A DNA stretch of 64,000 bases from Datnioides undecimradiatus (taxonomy: Eukaryota; Chordata; Actinopteri; Lobotiformes; Datnioididae), in assembly GCA_008933995.1 (NCBI GenBank), contig WARS01000007.1, forward strand, positions 4,094,230-4,158,229, written 5' to 3'. The number at the start of each line of letters is the position of its first letter. Position 1 is the first letter of the stretch. The notes below the pieces were generated by a model. That model was given only the letters and a program-made list of their open reading frames with translations. It had not been told where the DNA came from and searched no databases. Made by a program: the position numbers and the translations under genes. Below, in pieces: positions 62,901 to 64,000 of the stretch.

Positions 62901-63256
62901 CCATGACCGTCTGAGGAAGAGCATAAGGAATAAGAGGAACAACAATACCAATGCTGGTACTGACCCAAACCTGGCAAGCTCAGCTAGAGGACGTCAGATT
63001 TCTAACTTGCCTCTTCAAGATTTGCAGCCTATCAATGTAAGCTGTTACTCATTAGTATCAAATAAAGGGTATAAAACCCTGTTGCATTTGCACACTCAAA
63101 AGAAATGTTGGTATGTTTTTTGCTCCTCTTATAGCAACATAATGGGACGATTATGCAGCATGCAGCTGAGAAGGAGACTGAAACAACCTTCTCCACAAGC
63201 AAATTTGCCTTATCTACGCATGAAGCCACCACATTCACCCACATCTCCAGCCAAAG
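43314..63256 (+). CDS. nrg1: Neuregulin 1, type III (cysteine-rich-domain) form; 3' end off window
   Basis: Coding exons in order: 43314-44016 (type III), 52824-52962 (EGF part 1), 55077-55144 (EGF alpha) or 56166-56224 (EGF beta), optional 60299-60322 (beta-1), 62293-62395 (transmembrane), 62883-63036 and 63135-63256 (cytoplasmic). Every junction keeps phase. The remaining cytoplasmic exons lie beyond 64000. The product is a membrane-tethered ligand of ErbB3/ErbB4 receptors; in other vertebrates type III NRG1 on axons drives Schwann-cell myelination. Identity rests on the CRD (SEKICILPILACLLSL, KWVFVDKIFEYEPPTHLDP), the beta EGF end CPNEFTGDRCQNYVMTSFY, the stem AEELYQKR and the KLHDRL cytoplasmic start. 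No Ig-like exons are present before the EGF exon. Confidence 0.95.
45725..46010 (+). repeat. Candidate fish dispersed repeat
   Basis: AAGGATCAGTGTGTATGATTT, TAGCACCTAGAGGTGACTTT and GCAGATTGCAACTAATGAAT resemble a repeat I recall as abundant in percomorph fish genomes. Recognition is from memory of its wording only. Boundaries are approximate. Confidence 0.45.
46330..47960 (+). mobile_element. Long dispersed fish repeat element
   Basis: Starts like the 39425 repeat and continues with sequence widely repeated in fish genomes as I recall it, for example AGGCTTTAAGACTATTCTTA, GGAGCTGGTTCCACAGAAGA and GTTGCAGTAATCCAACCTAG. Its part at 47510-47640 is shared with 25940-26090. It has no long ORF, so it is probably a non-autonomous element or a decayed one. 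Class unknown. Confidence 0.6.
52620..52715 (-). repeat. tRNA-derived SINE-like fragment
   Basis: On the minus strand GCCCTGGTAGCTCACCCAGT and later GGCCAGGGTCTGATTCTAGC resemble Box A and Box B of a tRNA-derived repeat. It lies about 110 bases before the nrg1 EGF exon. Confidence 0.5.
52824..52962 (+). CDS. nrg1: nrg1 EGF-like domain exon (cysteines 1-4)
   Basis: Starts in phase 1 and ends in phase 2. It encodes a Ser/Thr-rich stalk (ATSTTTTAKTSSHVTRC), then the first four EGF cysteines (RC, NYC, GEC, FLC) with the family core CVNGGECF. The domain is completed by either the alpha or the beta exon downstream. Confidence 0.95.
55077..55144 (+). CDS. nrg1: nrg1 EGF alpha exon (alternative)
   Basis: 68 bases, phase 2 to phase 1. 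Encodes the last two EGF cysteines as CLAGFTGHRCEQ and a stem VLKKVSDSK, aligning with the mammalian alpha exon (CQPGFTGARC). Joined to 62293 it continues QAEELYQ. Acceptor AACCAG, donor GTATGT. Receptor affinity of alpha forms is lower than beta in mammals (family knowledge). Confidence 0.9.
56166..56224 (+). CDS. nrg1: nrg1 EGF beta exon (alternative)
   Basis: 59 bases, phase 2 to phase 1. Encodes CPNEFTGDRCQNYVMTSFY, almost identical to mammalian NRG1-beta. Joined directly to 62293 it gives the beta-2 stem KAEELYQ; with the 24-nt exon at 60299 it gives beta-1. Without splicing, the frame stays open for 56 more codons (to 56394), the position where mammals read the short beta-3 end. Confidence 0.95.
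56909..56938. repeat. AC microsatellite
   Basis: Thirty bases of uninterrupted AC in an nrg1 intron. On the minus strand it generates a false Val-Cys ORF. Confidence 0.95.
59309..59363 (+). repeat. 55-bp exact direct repeat, copy 1
   Basis: Identical over 55 bases to 61226-61280 (begins TCACAAAAATAAGCATTTCA, ends TTGCATGCAGCT). Flanks on either side differ, so it is not part of a longer obvious duplication. It sits 936 bases upstream of the beta-1 micro-exon. Confidence 0.9.
60299..60322 (+). CDS. nrg1: nrg1 beta-1 micro-exon (24 nt)
   Basis: AG acceptor (CTGACAG), 24 coding bases, donor GTATGG. With the split codons from 56224 and 62293 it encodes the beta-1 stem KHLGIEFME, identical to mammalian NRG1-beta-1 (MASFYKHLGIEFMEAEELYQ in family alignments). 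Including it or leaving it out keeps the frame, since 24 is a multiple of 3. Confidence 0.92.
61226..61280 (+). repeat. 55-bp exact direct repeat, copy 2
   Basis: Second copy of the repeat at 59309-59363, 903 bases downstream of the micro-exon and about 1.9 kb from copy 1. Confidence 0.9.
62293..62395 (+). CDS. nrg1: nrg1 juxtamembrane and transmembrane exon
   Basis: Encodes AEELYQKRILTITGICIALL, then VVGIMCVVAYCKTK: the shared stem (where ectodomain shedding occurs in mammals) and the second transmembrane helix of the type III form. Phase 1 to phase 2. Confidence 0.95.
62883..63036 (+). CDS. nrg1: nrg1 first cytoplasmic exon
   Basis: Begins KQRKKLHDRLRKSIR, the conserved basic start of the neuregulin intracellular tail, then a less conserved Asn/Ser-rich part ending LPLQDLQPIN. 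Phase 2 to phase 0, donor GTAAGC. Confidence 0.93.
63135..63256 (+). CDS. nrg1: nrg1 second cytoplasmic exon
   Basis: Encodes QHNGTIMQHAAEKETETTFS, then TSKFALSTHEATTFTHISSQ, aligning with the mammalian VEREAETSFSTSHYTSTAHH part. Phase 0 to phase 2, donor GTAATG. The next exon is not found before 64000. Confidence 0.88.
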
Positions 63257-64000
63257 GTAATGAAAAAAAAAAAATTGTCATTTGGTGAAGAAAAACATAA
63301 CAGTCAGAAGAGCTGCAATTTTGTAAAGGTCGCCACAAACTGGACAAATATTTGAAAGCTCTTTAAAACAGCACCTTGGATCATAAAATGCACCGTCATG
63401 CGAAATGTAGTTTTTGGAATTTGACTGTCCAAACCAAATCTGGTTTACAGTATGGTGGACTGAGATACAACACAAAAACAAAAAAGATGTCTAGACAAAT
63501 TGTGGAGCTTAGCAGGAAACTGGACATTCAATTCAAATTCTGAAGTGACATTTTGATTGGTGACAGTGGGTGTTTCCTGTCACATATTTGCTAATTCAAG
63601 ATGTCTTTGAGGGTTTTGATGTCCTTGAGCAATTTTGGTTAACCTCACACACATCCCACACACATCAAATTACACCTGGAGTTTTGTTTACATCCAATGA
63701 AGAATGGATAAATGAAGTAACTTTGGTTCTTATTGAAACACAAGCCTCACTGTAATGATGAAACAAGTGTGTGATTGGTCTCATGCCTTCTTTAATCAGG
63801 ATGAAACTACCTGAAGCAACCTTGCTCAACCATGTGAAACCTGAAGTCTGTGGCTTTGACTTTGGCTGGTTGTACACAGATTTTTTTGGAGGTATTAATG
63901 CTACGAGCTTTTTCATACTTGTATTTGTAAGCTCAATAAATAATGATGACAGAGCACCAGTCTCAGTGAGGCAGTTTTATTCATTTTCATTTATTTATAT
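63257..64000. other. nrg1 intron running off the right edge
   Basis: No further nrg1 tail exon and no other feature recognised. Small ORFs on both strands look like chance. Confidence 0.6.

Noticed and set aside
1..64000. CRISPR arrays, operons, bacterial-type promoters, rRNA or tRNA genes
   Set aside because: The window is vertebrate nuclear DNA; tRNA-like signals found are only degenerate SINE heads.

Overview
The window is vertebrate nuclear DNA, and I read it as a ray-finned (teleost) fish chromosome. The genes have introns with GT-AG borders and give vertebrate-specific proteins. Spacing is compact: four genes lie in 64 kb. The interspersed repeats are of fish type: Tc1/mariner remnants, tRNA-derived SINE pieces, a LINE reverse-transcriptase relic and dense CA microsatellites. 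Most apparent ORFs of 60-100 codons are chance readings of AT-rich introns and spacers.

Layout, all genes on the + strand. (1) 35-5704: 3' half of il6st (gp130), the shared signal transducer of IL-6-family cytokine receptors; the 5' exons lie off the left edge. (2) 8274-9302: purg, a single-exon Pur-family nucleic-acid-binding protein. (3) About 9.3-19.2 kb: spacer with no gene I recognise. (4) About 19.2-37.3 kb: slc38a9, the lysosomal arginine sensor and transporter that signals to mTORC1; all 14 coding exons can be joined in frame (579 codons plus stop). (5) About 37.3-42.5 kb: repeat-rich spacer. (6) 43314 to beyond the right edge: nrg1, a neuregulin that starts with the type III (cysteine-rich-domain) exon, followed by the EGF exon, alternative alpha and beta EGF exons, a 24-nt beta-1 micro-exon, the transmembrane exon and the first two cytoplasmic exons.

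The genes do not form a pathway. il6st and slc38a9 are linked on human 5q, and PURG and NRG1 on human 8p; here the two sets are interleaved, and WRN, the usual neighbour of PURG, is not between il6st and purg.

I found no new multigene system. The points most worth a second look are: the compact, apparently type-III-only nrg1 gene; its full set of alternative EGF-stem exons; a perfect 55-bp direct repeat flanking the micro-exon; a perfect 35-bp inverted repeat with a nested tandem copy at 17.4 kb; and microsatellites pressed against splice sites of il6st and slc38a9.
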